Shown: one piece after another, positions 31,201 through 42,935 of the stretch
Layout: every line of letters starts with the position of its first letter
How positions within the stretch are numbered: the stretch's first letter is position 1
From: Pyricularia pennisetigena
Lineage: Eukaryota > Ascomycota > Sordariomycetes > Magnaporthales > Pyriculariaceae
Reading direction: 5' to 3'
Length of the DNA stretch: 63,831 nt
Assembly: GCF_004337985.1 (NCBI RefSeq)
Contig: NW_021940935.1
Location: 1-63,831, forward strand
Notes under the pieces: generated by a model
What the model saw: only the letters and a program-made list of their open reading frames with translations
What the model was told of the DNA's origin: nothing
Database searches by the model: none
Position numbers and translations under genes: made by a program

Positions 31201-31958
31201 TCCTTCATCACCTGGTTACCAGATGCAATCGTGCCAAAAAATAACCGTGGATCTGTCGTTGTACGCGTTTCCCTATCAACCATATCCTCCGGCCGGCATT
31301 TCACACACGTAGCTCCGGCCTTGTGCTGTGATGATGCTTCATAAAGCATATCATTTTCAGGACCTGGGGATGCGAACTTTGGCTGGCTAGAAAGCTTCGA
31401 TAGATGCCCAACGACTTGCGTCCTGTCCCGGAAGTCATTGGCACGAAGCTTAGCCAAGGCGTTGAGAAGAATCCTCGGCGGCGCGTTGAGGCTGCCGGTA
31501 CGAGCGACACGGCCGTCAGCTCCAGTTTTTCCAAAATCGTATTGAACCACTCCACCATAGTGATCTGCAGCCTGGCTGATTACGACGTCGCCGAGCCGAA
31601 TATCAATATCCGCATCGAGGTTCGGGACTCCACCACCGATGCCGACCAAAACGCCGAATCGCAACGAGGGGAAGCTGGCGTTCATATGGCTGGCAACAAC
31701 AGCTGCTTGGTTCGTACCCATCTGACCGGCTGGCAGGCAAGCAGCCACGACGTTATGGTTTCCGATGCGGCCGAAAGAGTAGATATTAGAGTCGGTCGGG
31801 TTGCAGGGTAGGTCGGCAAACTCCTCGTCCATCATCTCGGCCGCGGCTGCCAGCTCGATGGGCAGAGCACAGATCCAGCCAACTGTGAAGTTTTCCGGTG
31901 CAATTGTAGGCTCGCTTTCGGAGGCATTTTCTTCGCGGTGCCGCTTGGATGGTGGCAT
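28294..31958 (-). CDS. NLR-like receptor: PNP/UDP phosphorylase-like, NACHT and WD40 domains
   Basis: Three exons (31958-30950, 30830-29138, 29085-28294). Intron 1 (30831-30949) starts GTGAGT and ends ATTAG. Intron 2 (29086-29137) starts GTTAGT, has GCTAAC and ends CAG, and splices in frame. The N-terminal exon is a phosphorylase-superfamily domain ([30 protein letters not shown]). Exon 2 holds a coiled linker and NACHT with Walker [10 protein letters not shown] and Walker [11 protein letters not shown]. Exon 3 carries two WD40 units and the conserved tail. Fungal NLRs of this build act in non-self recognition and cell death in the cytosol. A frame conflict near 30735-30760 (between the linker and NACHT) needs a 26-bp mini-intron or a small indel, so the allele may be inactive. 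Confidence 0.8.
28611..28862 (-). repeat. Two near-identical 126-bp WD40 repeat units
   Basis: The period is exactly 126 bp (boundaries at 28611, 28737, 28863). The 42-residue units differ at only a handful of residues (DDPVN/DNRVT, STDK/SWDA, HR/HL) clustered on one face-forming part of the blade. A seven-blade propeller would need more units, so the array is short here. Confidence 0.85.
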
Positions 31959-32789
31959 TATTTGTGAAAGCGGCACAATGGAAAGCGCTGTTGAACTCGT
32001 ACTTCCTGGCGTCGTAGGGACAGACAAAGCTGTAAAGGGTGCCCTTGGATCAGGGCTCAAGGTTCAGTCGGGGAAAGGTGACGGGTTCTGAGACGCATCG
32101 GCTACCGAAGAGCTGGCTTCGGGTGTTGTGGATGTCGGGTCGGATCGATCGATTGTCGCTTGCGCTTTGCTTATCGGGTTTGTTACTCCAATAACGGGAG
32201 AAGTGTTTCAAACAACGGAAAGATCCTCGAGATTCCCAGGATTTGCGCAGTATCGTCATTAGCAAAGTAAAGTAACCCACGTAAACGCTGACATTGTTTT
32301 CCGCCAGATTGATAATGCCTCATCGTGAGGGGTTGGTGAGGCTGTGATCATGCAGGCAGGCAACGGTTGGTCCAATCGCACAGCGAGGACTGCCTAACGC
32401 GTATGCTTGGCAAAGCCATGGCTGAGAATTTGTGCTTGCAAGGTCTGTTTGGATACTCTTTTCCAAGAATCGAAGTACGATCGTCAACAAAAGCTAGGAA
32501 CCCATCCTAGGTAGGCGAAGGTCGTCGAGAAGGTAGGTCACGCTGCTCGAATGGCCGTAGTGGCTGGCCATAACACTACTGGGTGGAGCGCGTTTGGAAA
32601 CAGCGGAAGGGCGGTAACGTTTCGGAACAACGTTGTACCGCGTTTTGTGCACCTCGTTGCAAATTCTGCATCGCCCATTTAGCGCCGCCTGCATCCCACA
32701 CAGCACGTGATACCGCCATGGATGATGCAGTGCCCACTTTATTACTGACAAAGGCTGCCTACGTCGACAGGAAACGTTCCTCTGCAAGT
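31959..32789. other. Upstream region of the NLR-like gene
   Basis: No supported gene. A minus-strand frame at 32280-32050 overlaps the presumed 5' leader. Promoter elements were not identified with confidence. Confidence 0.35.
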
Positions 32790-33018
32790 CGGGATAAGTA
32801 GTCTGCTGACCCACTCGCACTGTTGCGGTGGATCTTCGGTTAAGCAGCCAAATGGAACACTCACAGCTACATCGAGGGACTTCAACAGATGTTTAATTAG
32901 AGCCAAAGCTGGACCTTCCTTCTTCCTGTCACGTACACTCAAGTAGCCTTAGGCCATCTCCACATTTTAGAGACTGAATGTATGAACTGAAAGCGGAAGA
33001 TAGATTTGCTCCAAACTG
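32790..33018 (+). mobile_element. 400-bp mariner-like MITE family, truncated copy E
   Basis: Aligns with the right half of the full copy at 39744-40144 and ends in TTTGCTCCAAACTG followed by TA. The left inverted repeat is missing. Confidence 0.65.
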
Positions 33019-33438
33019 TATGCTAGGCAACGAAACGCGGAAAAGTGCGGCGAGAGGGGCGAGGGGTTCAAAAAGGGCGAAGGACGCCGAGAGGCGGCAA
33101 AGAGGCAACACCGAGCCGACGCAGCCACGTGCTACCGCAGAATATACAGAGTCTCCACCCAGTCGCTAATCCACAAGCTGCCTTGCTTGTCCACATCAAA
33201 AGTTGCGATTTTCGCCCACACCGGGCTACCCACGTACGCAAGGATGCGCGCGTCCGGTTGTTCGGGACAACACCATATCAGAATGCTAATAGGGGTTCTT
33301 CCAAGCATTAGAAATCGCCCGATATTCATGAAAATCATATTTATCTCCATGCTGTAAGCCGCGGATAATCCGGACATCCACACGAAACTCCAGATGCTTA
33401 AGTCAGCTGACTACTAGAAGTGACTTTTCACTCTGGTC

Positions 33439-34333
33439 ATGCATAGGACTACAGTCATTCAGTTAGGACTAGAGGACTCGGCAGTACCGCCGCCTCTAAA
33501 CCTTCCGACTAGAGATGTCCAACAAGAACAAGATAGTCCACGCCCTCCAGAAACAAAAAGAGGCAATCGTCTGAAGAGACATTATACTCTGAATTTCATC
33601 AAGGAGTCTCCTTGGTCTGTGTATGAGAAACATGTCGATGTATCTTACAAAACACCCCGACATTCATGCATTGTGGCACAGAAGCGAAGCAAAGGCAATG
33701 CCAGAGTTCATATCAAGAAGATTGTAGAGCATTCCAAAGAAGCCACTGCCAATCGTCTGCTGCTGCTTCAGTCCGCTCCAATTCTTTTCGTCCCCATTCT
33801 CGAAGTTTACGAGCAACCATCGTCTATGTACCTTGTTTACGAGCTGGTCGAGCACACCCTCCAGGATTTAGTTCGAAGCCAGCACTCCCTCGAGATCAAA
33901 GAGCTAGGGGCCATAGTGAAACAGGTGAGTTCCTCTGGACCTCGATCCAGCACGAAGCTGATCTTGTAGATTCTTGAAGGACTCATCTACCTCGAAGTAA
34001 ACGGGGTAGGGCTCCTGGACCTCGAGTGTGCGGATATTAGGTTCAGGCCAAACGGCTGCCTCCAGATAGGTCTGTTGAGACAAGCGCTCACCGCTGATGA
34101 GTTGTGCTGACCGGACAATCACAGGAAGCTTCAACCTCCGCGACTGGACAGAAGACCAGATCAGGCTCCGGACTTCCTGGCTGAAGTCGATTACTTCTAG
34201 CCTGGTCCAGAAAACCACCGACGGTGTCACGGAACCAAAGCTGTGGCATCCATGCGCCATGGAATTTTTTGCTCTGATCGAAAGTGGCGTCTCGTTGGAT
34301 CAGCTCTGTCGAGTATGTCTTCACTGCGGCTGA
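33439..34333 (+). CDS. Pseudokinase (protein-kinase-like fold, catalytic motifs lost)
   Basis: Spliced model: exons 33439-33924, 33970-34069 and 34125-34333. Introns of 45 and 55 bp (GTGAGT...TAG; GT...GCTGAC...CAG) keep one frame through 264 aa. The N-lobe is recognisable (VHIKKIV in the VAIK position; SMYLVYELVEHTLQDLV as the hinge), and the end resembles a kinase C-lobe (PKLWHPCAMEFFALIES...SLDQL). The HRD loop is replaced by VGLLDLECAD and DFG by IGSF, so phosphotransfer is unlikely. It lies 1.5 kb from the NLR-like gene in divergent orientation and could be a regulatory partner or decoy. That is inference. Confidence 0.6.
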
Positions 34334-34552
34334 TACTCTTATCCATGGTGCTGTAGCTGATATTCGATAGCATGAACTGGTCGCAGATTCTCCGGGCAAG
34401 AGTGTTCTTTCAAGGCTATGGAGTATGATCAGATACACCGTACTCCCTCAGCCGCTGGCCAATATGGTAGCGCTATGTCCTGCAGCTTGAATGCTTCGAT
34501 GCATCCCAAAAATGCGGGTTGTTAACTACACCGCTGCAAATCATGCGAGAAG

Positions 34553-34888
34553 TCAAGATTGGTACAATGCTACGCATTGCTTTCTATATTCAAAATCGAC
34601 CATTAATCCAAGTTTATGATATTTCCGATAGTGATATGCTAGGCCCTTGACTTCTAAGTTGCCCCGGGTGATGACACGGCCCATATTTCCGTTTGGATTT
34701 CTTTGACTATGTCTCGGCTTTCTTGGTTTCAGTTTTCCTTTAAGAGGGACATTGAAAGCATCGGTCGGACCTATTGCTTTTCTTACAAAGCGAACGATAA
34801 AATCCGGTTGATAAAATCCCGGAACGTTTTGGTGCTCGCCGACTCGGATAGTACATATTTCTAGCACAGCACATACTAATGACGACAA
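34553..34888 (-). CDS. Hypothetical 111-aa protein
   Basis: Single frame from the ATG at 34888 with even codon use and a basic middle (KGKLKPRKPRHSQRN). No family recognised. The N-terminus (MSSLVCAVLEICTI) is hydrophobic but short for a signal peptide. It could be a late exon of a longer gene, since the frame is closed by a TAA just upstream of the start. Confidence 0.25.
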   Translation of the reverse strand: MSSLVCAVLEICTIRVGEHQNVPGFYQPDFIVRFVRKAIGPTDAFNVPLKGKLKPRKPRHSQRNPNGNMGRVITRGNLEVKGLAYHYRKYHKLGLMVDFEYRKQCVALYQS

Positions 34889-35496
34889 CCCTCTTTGAAT
34901 TAACGATTATCGCGACGTTAATCCAACCAGCGCTTTAGGGCCCCAGCCCTTGTCACTTTGAGCAACCGTACTGTCAGAAGCAAACCATCTTCCTGTGGAC
35001 GACATAGATCAAGCTTCTACATCCTTCACACGCAGTGGAGAACATGTTCTTGTAGCCACTGTATATCCATCGGTCCTAGCTAAGCGAATCCTAGGATAGT
35101 ACCAATAATAGGAGAAGTGCTAGTAGAGGGGGCTCCTATAAATGTGACGTCAAATCAGGCCCAAAGCTTGATCGTAGATCAAGTCAAATCTTCTGAAATC
35201 AAACTAAGCTGCTCAATCGTGCGGCGTAAGCCGGTAGCTGCGTTATTTTAAGCCTGATTTCGTTACAAAAAAAGTGACACCGGAGTACAACAATGATGTT
35301 TGAGCCCAAAGGGCAACGGAGGGTTGGGGTTTCACTTGGGAGAAAACGACTGGGAACCGGCAATTAGATAGGGCAGGTGCACGGGAAAAATACGATCGGA
35401 TTGATTCAAGAATGAGAGGGCAATCAATCCGACTAAGAACGTGTTGGGGAGCGATCTAATTTGAAGGCAATCGACGGAGCCGGACACGATCGTATT
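34889..35496. other. Intergenic stretch, nothing recognised
   Basis: No domain-bearing frame and no clear repeat ends. Confidence 0.35.
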
Positions 35497-35891
35497 TTCC
35501 ACTTTCAATACAAACATTGAATCTTTGTAATGTGGGGACGGCTGAAGGCTACTCGAGTCTACTTGCCAAGATGGAGAAGCATCTAGTTTTGGCTGCTGTA
35601 AACATCCACTCTTAGCTCTAGTTAACTTATCCATCTGCGAAGGTATCTCGAAGCAGCTGTAAATGCTCCACTTGGCTACTTAACCGAAGATCCACTGCTA
35701 CAGTGCGAAAGGGTCAGCAGACTACTTAGCCTGATTTCCAGGGGAACGTTTTCGTTGACATAAGCCTCGTGATCGCCTTCAGAGGTCGAATAGGTGCTCA
35801 GTCATCAAGGCAGTCCTAGTTGACACCGTATGGGGCAAGTAGAGAAAGTCAATCTGTTTTGCTGAGAGGAAGATGGTTATGCTCCTAACTG
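35497..35891 (-). mobile_element. 400-bp mariner-like MITE family, copy D (left end eroded)
   Basis: Reverse-orientation homology to 39744-40144 from about 35497. The right terminus GCTCCTAACTG at 35891 is followed by TA. The opposite inverted repeat is not recognisable. Confidence 0.6.
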
Positions 35892-35990
35892 TACAAATAC
35901 GGCCACAATTCCTTGGTTACTTCTCACCTTGTGTTCTGTTATATAAAACTTTGAACGTTATACCCAATCGATATTATCCTATCTGCACCA

Positions 35991-37550
35991 ATGATTTCCT
36001 ACTTCTCAAGCTTATTCAAACAAAAGGCGAAAGCGTCTATCCAAGCGCCTCACGACTCAAACAACCCTAAACCAGAGCAAGTCTCATACGGCATCAAGGT
36101 AGTCTGCGAAGGCGTCGACCCAATCGTTGAGTGCGTACCAATAGAGCCTTTTTTGTCTCGATCGTTTACTAATGATGACAGCATCGTGGCACTCCCCGGC
36201 CTCAATGGCCACTACGACAAAGCATGGACTGCGGATAACGACGTCCGTTGGCTACGAGACCTCCTTCCAAAAGACATACTTCATGCTCGCATCCTTTGCT
36301 GGGGTTACGATGAGAATACCCACTCCAAACAACAAGTCAGCTGGCAATATCTATGTGTAACTAAATGCTACTTTAGTCTGTAAAAAGACCAATCATCTTC
36401 GTCGCCCACAGCCTTGGAGGAATTGTATTGAAAAGCGCACGTCAGTCACCCTTTCAGGCACGATGCTACATTTAAAATTTAACAATCATTAGGCTCTAAT
36501 ACACTCTGATTCCTGCCGGGATGGCGCTTTGCTCGAGCATCGATCGATCAAGCTATCAACATATGGAATTTTGTTCATGGGAACTCCTCATCAAGGCGGC
36601 GTAGAACTGGGGCGAGTTCTTGCCAATTTAGCATCACTTTCTATAGCAGCCGACAACCTACTCCTTAAACACCTTGAGCGGGATTCAAAGTGGCTACAAC
36701 AGCAGCTAGGACAGTATGCGCCGATCAGCAACGAATTTGTCACCAAATTCGCATACGAAGAGTATTCCACTCTGACCCCAATGGGACATAGGCTCATGGT
36801 ACGTATTTCCCCGAACTAAATCACATTTATAACCAGTGGCTAAACAGCCTCAGGTGGTTCCGAGGGCGTCGGCCGTCTTACCAGGACACGCAGACGCGGA
36901 TCCGATCGTGATCCACGCAAACCATACTGACATGGTCCGCTACACATCACGGAATGATATCGGGTATGAAACAGTATCTGAAAATTTGCAGATAATGGTC
37001 GCAGAAGCTCCCAAAAGAGTGCAACAGTGTTGGGCGAAGGAAACCAGGGTCGACGATGGTAGGCAAACCTAGACCTGATGACGTAAAGAAGATCTGGTAA
37101 TCCGTGTCTAGTGAGGTATCCAACTGAGCTGACAAAGATTATGGCGTGGGTTTATTGAGAATGCCACACGTTTGCTTGAAGACTTCGTTGTGCTTGTTAT
37201 TTGAATTGATGGTGGCATTTTATCCACTAAGCTGAAGCTTCTTCGTCTCCAGCTTATGGCTGTAAATATCAAGACTCGTTTGTCGTCAGCTAAAGTGGAC
37301 ATCATTGTAATTTTGTTGACAACTAGCACGAGAAAATCCCCATCGATTCGGCCTTTCTTTAAGCTTGTCGGGTGCTACGGGAACCGTTCATTTTGTTGCC
37401 AGAGAAAATGAGCTTGTCAAATGCGCAAGCTGCTTTACAATAAGCAGGACCGCAGCACTGCGATCGTGCATGGCCTTGGTGGTATGGGCAAAACACGGCT
37501 CGCTAGTGCGTACATGAAGCGGCATAGAGAGAAATTCACAGCATCGATCT
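35991..37550 (+). pseudogene. Second NLR-like gene, decayed (alpha/beta-hydrolase N-terminus plus NB-ARC P-loop)
   Basis: Pieces in order: KVVCEGVDPIV, an intron (GTGCGT...ACTAAT...CAG, about 36133-36180) that restores DPIVDIVALPGLNGH, the catalytic-serine motif IIFVAHSLGGIV (36390-36430), a further intron (GTCAGT...TTAG), MGTPHQGG, then PRASAVLPGHADADPI. Near 37470 a P-loop GLGGMGKTRLASAY appears. This is the SESB-type hydrolase plus NB-ARC layout of fungal NLRs. Sequence expected between YLC and RPIIF is missing, the P-loop frame stops at ASI, and no repeat domain follows, so it is a pseudogene or severe truncation. Confidence 0.65.
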
Positions 37551-37738
37551 GAGCTCACGAGATGAAGCATCTTTACAATAGGTTTTTGTAAAATTGGACC
37601 GGCCATTTTGTCGTGCTGATTTTGTAACGATATATTCGAAGGTTCCGGGTTTTGGGTAGGGGCCGTATAGAATTCGTCATCGAAGGTAACGAATTTGGGC
37701 TGCTGGGTATAATTTCGGGATTAGCCCCGGAATTATTA

Positions 37739-38102
37739 CAGTTAGGAGCAAAACCATCTTCCTCTCGTCAACACATATTAATTTTCCGTATTTGCCCCAT
37801 ATAGTGCCAATAAATGCCAGCTTTCTACTGTATACGCATCTGACATGGCCAAGCGACCCTAGAAACTCTAATTACCCAGTCCAGCTCAGTAGCGTGCTAG
37901 CTTGTTCGCACTGTTGCAGATGACCTTCGCTTCTGCACGTAAGTGGAGCACTACAGTTACTTCGAGAGACTTTGGCAGATAACTAACCAGAGCAAAAAGT
38001 GGATGTTTGCAGCTATTATGTGGCCAAATCTGGATCTTCCGACATCTCATCAGGTAGCCCCAAGTAGTCTCAGGCCGTACCCACATTTTAAAGATTGAAT
38101 GT
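37739..38102 (+). mobile_element. 400-bp mariner-like MITE family, copy A
   Basis: Starts CAGTTAGGAGCAAAACC after TA and matches copy B until it is cut off at the N. Confidence 0.8.
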
Positions 38103-38103
38103 N
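38103..38103. other. Ambiguous base at the duplication seam
   Basis: One N between the two 2.0-kb units. It probably marks an assembly join. Confidence 0.8.
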
Positions 38104-39557
38104 TAGTCTGCGAAGGCGTCGACCCAATCGTTGAGTGCGTACCAATAGAGCCTTTTTTGTCTCGATCGTTTACTAATGATGACAGCATCGTGGCACTCCC
38201 CGGCCTCAATGGCCACTACGACAAAGCATGGACTGCGGATAACGACGTCCGTTGGCTACGAGACCTCCTTCCAAAAGACATACTTCATGCTCGCATCCTT
38301 TGCTGGGGTTACGATGAGAATACCCAATCCAAACAACAAGTCAGCTGGCAATATCTATGTGTAACTAAATGCTACTTTAGTCTGTAAAAAGACCAATCAT
38401 CTTCGTCGCCCACAGCCTTGGAGGAATTGTATTGAAAAGCGCACGTCAGTCACCCTTTCAGGCACGATGCTACATTTAAAATTTAACAATCATTAGGCTC
38501 TAATACACTCTGATTCCTGCCGGGATGGCGCTTTGCTCGAGCATCGATCGATCAAGCTATCAACATATGGAATTTTGTTCATGGGAACTCCTCATCAAGG
38601 CGGCGTAGAACTGGGGCGAGTTCTTGCCAATTTAGCATCACTTTCTATAGCAGCCGACAACCTACTCCTTAAACACCTTGAGCGGGATTCAAAGTGGCTA
38701 CAACAGCAGCTAGGACAGTATGCGCCGATCAGCAACGAATTTGTCACCAAATTCGCATACGAAGAGTATTCCACTCTGACCCCAATGGGACATAGGCTCA
38801 TGGTACGTGTTTCCCCGAACTAAATCACATTTATAACCAGTGGCTAAACAGCCTCAGATGGTTCCGAGGGCGTCGGCCGTCTTACCAGGACACGCAGACG
38901 CGGATCCGATTGTGATCCACGCAAACCATACTGACATGGTCCGCTACACATCACGGAATGATATCGGGTATGAAACAGTATCTGAAAATTTGCAGATAAT
39001 GGTCGCAGAAGCTCCCAAAAGAGTGCAACAGTGTTGGGCGAAGGAAACCAGGGTCGACGATGGTAGGCAAACCTAGATCTGATGACGTAAAGAAGATCTG
39101 GTAATCCGTGTCTAGTGAGGTATCCAACTGAGCTGACAAAGATTATGGCGTGGGTTTATTGAGAATGCCACACGTTTGCTTTAAGACTTCGTTGTGCTTG
39201 TTATTTGAATTGATGGTGGCATTTTATCCACTAAGCTGAAGCTTCTTCGTCTCCAGCTTATGGCTGTAAATATCAAGACTCGTTTGTCGTCAGCTAAAGT
39301 GGACATCATTGTAATTTTGTTGACAACTAGCACGAGAAAATCCCCATCGATTCGGCCTTTCTTTAAGCTTGTCGGGTGCTACGGGAACCGTTCATTTTGT
39401 TGCCAGAGAATATGAGCTTGTCAAATGCGCAAGCTGCTTTACAATAAGCAGGACCGCAGCACTGCGATCGTGCATGACCTTGGTGGTATGGGCAAAACAC
39501 GGCTCGCTAGTGCGTACATGAAGCGGCATAGAGAGAAATTCACAGCATCGATCTGAG
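38104..39557 (+). pseudogene. Second unit of the decayed hydrolase/NB-ARC NLR
   Basis: Near-identical copy of 36103-37556 lacking the start exon because it begins at the N. It carries the same intron borders, AHSLGG motif, MGTPHQGG and truncated GLGGMGKT P-loop (here HDLGGMGKT). Confidence 0.65.
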
Positions 39558-39743
39558 CGCACGAGATGAAGCATCTTTACAATAGGTTTTTTGTAAAATT
39601 GGACCGGCCATTTTGTCGTGCTGATTTTGTAACGATATGTTCGAAGGTTCCGGGTTTTGGGTAGGGGCCGTATAGAATTCGTCATCGAAGGTAACGAATT
39701 TGGGCTGCTGGGTATAATTTCGGGATTAGCCCCGGAATTATTA

Positions 39744-40144
39744 CAGTTAGGAGCAAAACCATCTTCCTCTCGTCAACACATATTAATTTTCCGTATCTGC
39801 CCCACATAGTGCCAATAAATGCCAGCTTTCTACTGTATACGCATCTGACATGGCCAAGCGACCCTAGAAACTCTAATTACCCAGTCCAGCTCAGTAGCGT
39901 GCTAGCTTGTTCGCACTGTTGCAGATGACCTTCGCTTCTGCACGTAAGTGGAGCACTACAGTTACTTCGAGAGACTTTGGCAGATAACTAACCAGAGCAA
40001 AAAGTGGATGTTTGCAGCTATTATGTGGCCAAATCTGGATCTTCCGACATCTCATCAGGTAGCCCCAAGTAGTCTCAGGCCGTACCCACATTTTAAAGAT
40101 TGAATGTCTGTATTGAAGGCAGAAGAAACATTTGCTCCAAACTG
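39744..40144 (+). mobile_element. 400-bp mariner-like MITE, full-length copy B
   Basis: 401 bp, ends CAGTTAGGAGCAAA and TTTGCTCCAAACTG (imperfect inverted repeats), flanked by TA (39742-39743 and 40145-40146). No coding capacity. It inserted downstream of the NLR remnant. Confidence 0.8.
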
Positions 40145-40146
40145 TA

Positions 40147-41554
40147 TTAGCGTTGACCCTAAGTTGATTCCTAATCTTAATTTTGGGCTCGTGGCTCTTA
40201 TCGATGTTTCTCGTTCGTAGCTATATTCGTTATCAATCCCGGGGTTATTTTCGTTATTAACCCCGGAATCGTTTTTTGTCACGGGCAGAAGTGACACGTT
40301 TTGCAATTAGGACCCGACGAGGTATCTGCACGCGCAGGTACTGCAGGATCTTTTGGACCATTGACCTATCTGTCATATGGTCGGGCTGACTGTGACAGTT
40401 TTCTAGAACGGCATAATTTAGGTTTGGGGCAACGGGGTAATATGTGGGCGGGTATTAGCCCGACTCCAGGTCAGGGACGGCGTATCAACCCTCCTTTTTC
40501 TAGGGTTAATAGCCCAACGGCTATTATTTAACCCTATAGGGGAGAGTTAGGTCGAGGGCCAACGGGTGGCGGCCGACCTTGGCCGAATTTGGGATAAGGT
40601 TTCCAATTGTCTGCCAAATTGTTTATTCTTTACACTTTAGCTAGAACCTTCAGCTGGTTAGTTTGCCTGCTTTGCCATTTTTGGATGAGCCACTAAAGTA
40701 CATTCAATAGACGTCGGTAGGCGGTAGCGCATTGCAACTTGTTGTTGGCTGATTTTAGCCTGGAGTGTCGAAAGAATAAACAGCAGATTGGTTGGTCGCT
40801 TGTGGACTGCACCGTTCAACCACTCGGCCCGCAGCGACACGCACCGCCTCAGATCGATTTTCTACTTAGCCCTTCTCTTTTCGGCTTTCTTTTTCTGCCT
40901 GGAAAAAAGTCAAATTTCCAGACGTGGAACACGATCCACTTTTTTATCCGCCCCTCTTGTTAAACTCCTCCGCCCAGCACCCAACGTATCCGGACTCGGC
41001 TTTCGACCTGTCCCGGCTCAGTGGGACCGTCGGCCAGGTTTGGAGTCAGTCTAGGATGTCCCAAAGGGCAGGCTGTATATCCACCAGATTATCAAGTTCC
41101 AACTTCTTCTCTGGTCTGAGGTGATGTGTAATTATATTTTGGTCTGACTGAATGGTGATCTGAAGTGCTTCAATGCCGTGATGGAGGGCAAGGTCTAACG
41201 ATTGCCCATTTGATTTTGTTCTTCATTCTGGGCATCCTTATAGATACTGCTAGGAGCCTTGAGGGCTCTATCTTCAACATCACGAAATCCCTGGGAAAGC
41301 CTCATATCTTGAGTCTTTACCGGATTGTGAGGTCTTTTGTAATCTCCTCTTTCTATTTAACGGCCGCCTCGTATTGGCCGTGACATAGTAGTAAGGCTGC
41401 AAACTGATAAACCTCACCCGATCGTTCATGACAGCTAGGTTGCCTATAAATAAATGCGGAGCTGGCATCCTCGTTTCACCTCTTGCTCTCTAATTTCTTG
41501 CGTCGCGTTACTATCACGATCCAGTACCCTTTCATTCTGAGATTTCATCCTATA
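40147..41554. other. Intergenic region with a promoter-like end
   Basis: No supported gene. A 72-codon frame at 41165-41383 has a hydrophobic core but no other support. A TATA element (CTATAAATAAATG, about 41442-41454) followed by a pyrimidine-rich stretch lies ~105 bp before the ATG at 41555. Confidence 0.4.
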
Positions 41555-42400
41555 ATGCCCAGTGCCTTTTCGTATCTATTTTACCATCTCACTGAATCCA
41601 ACAGGGAGAGCAATCCGGCAAGCAGCGCAATGGACCTCACGCCCACTACCACGGCGACGCTCGCGGACAGTGGTAGCACCTATGATTGTAGCACTCTGAG
41701 CACCATCGAAGACGGCATTAACACTCCTTCCACCAGCCATCGACCAGACAATAGTTTTCAGGGCGCGCCGACGAGCAGCGTAGCCTCGTCCGATCCCACC
41801 GGGACGCCGCTGGCACCAGAGCCCACTATCTTGCTGAACCAAATCCAGCAGGCTGCCGAAGATCTTTCGCAGCTCGTTGGACGATTTGAACCTAAGATGC
41901 CACGAACGTTCCAGAGACCCTCCATCAAATATGCGCTCTTCGCGGATCCCAAACTGCTTCGGCTACCGTGCTTAAGGTTTTGCGCCAACCCGATTGACTA
42001 CACGGATTCGGCCCCATCACTCTGGTGGCTCTGGGACGGGTTGCTATACCATCTACAACCGACAGCCTTTACGAAAAATTGCAAGCTTGGATTCACGCCC
42101 GCCCACGAGACCGACATCGCCAACCCTTGAAATCGATCGACACACGTACAAAGAAGAAGGCTGCCTTGGCCACACGCTGGACTACCTCGTGCCGCGCCCA
42201 GGGAGCGTATGGCGCCACGCCATGGGGGAATCTCTCTAGATCAGGAGAAGAACCTGGTCGTTACTCTCGCTGGGACTTGCAAGACTGGAGATGACCACAA
42301 TTACATGACGAAGACACAAGCTCGGCAATGTTTGAACCTTCTGCAGCGCTTCCACCCCGAGGCCCAGGAATATATAAGCACCGTACAGCAGAATGGCTAA
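41555..42400 (+). pseudogene. Hypothetical gene with two frame breaks
   Basis: The ATG at 41555 opens a frame with consistent GC-rich third positions through 42130 (Ser/Thr/Pro-rich N-terminus, then SIKYALFADPK and WWLWDGLLYH). Equally gene-like codon use continues in a second frame (TLEIDRHTYKEEGCLGHTLD, to 42239) and a third (LDQEKNLVVTLAGT to the stop at 42400). Two small indels or missed introns would join them into one ~280-aa protein. A TATA box upstream supports a once-active gene. No family recognised. Confidence 0.4.
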
Positions 42401-42935
42401 TCGGCCCCCAGGCCCTAAAGATTAGGATTTGGAAGGGTATTTATGTATGAAAATTTCATCTGCCCCTGATGTAGCCGTAGATTCAAGCTTAGGTTATATC
42501 CGCTACCTTGTATAATCTAAGCAAATAGGTAGTTGGCACCTGATGTAATATTAAATCACTCCATCAATTGGAATATGGCGTGAGTATTACGTGGTAAGTA
42601 TGGAAAAGATACCGGAATTTACAGTCGATCCAGTGAAAAGCAGATGGAGGACATACATATTATGATAGTCACCCTATTGGACGCCACAGTATACACGGGG
42701 ACAGTTTTGTCATGTGTTCGCACATCCCCAGCCGACAACTTTTGACAAACTTTTGACAACTCGCTGTGGTATGGTAGCCGCCTGACCCTCTGGTGGTAAC
42801 ATTCGTGGTCAATTTAAAGTGAATAGTTGCTAGCAGTATTATTGCTCAGCTTTGAATCCCTTCGCCGCTTAGCCAATACAACAAAATCCCAAAACTAAAA
42901 CGGAAACATGGCATGGGTTCGTTGCGCCTCAAAAC

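Larger units (their letters stand above)
36103..40107 (+). repeat. 2.0-kb direct duplication joined at a single N
   Basis: 36103-38102 and 38104-40107 are about 99% identical at an offset of 2004 bp (2005 after one extra T). Differences are scattered single substitutions. The first unit ends and the second begins exactly at the N at 38103. Confidence 0.9.
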
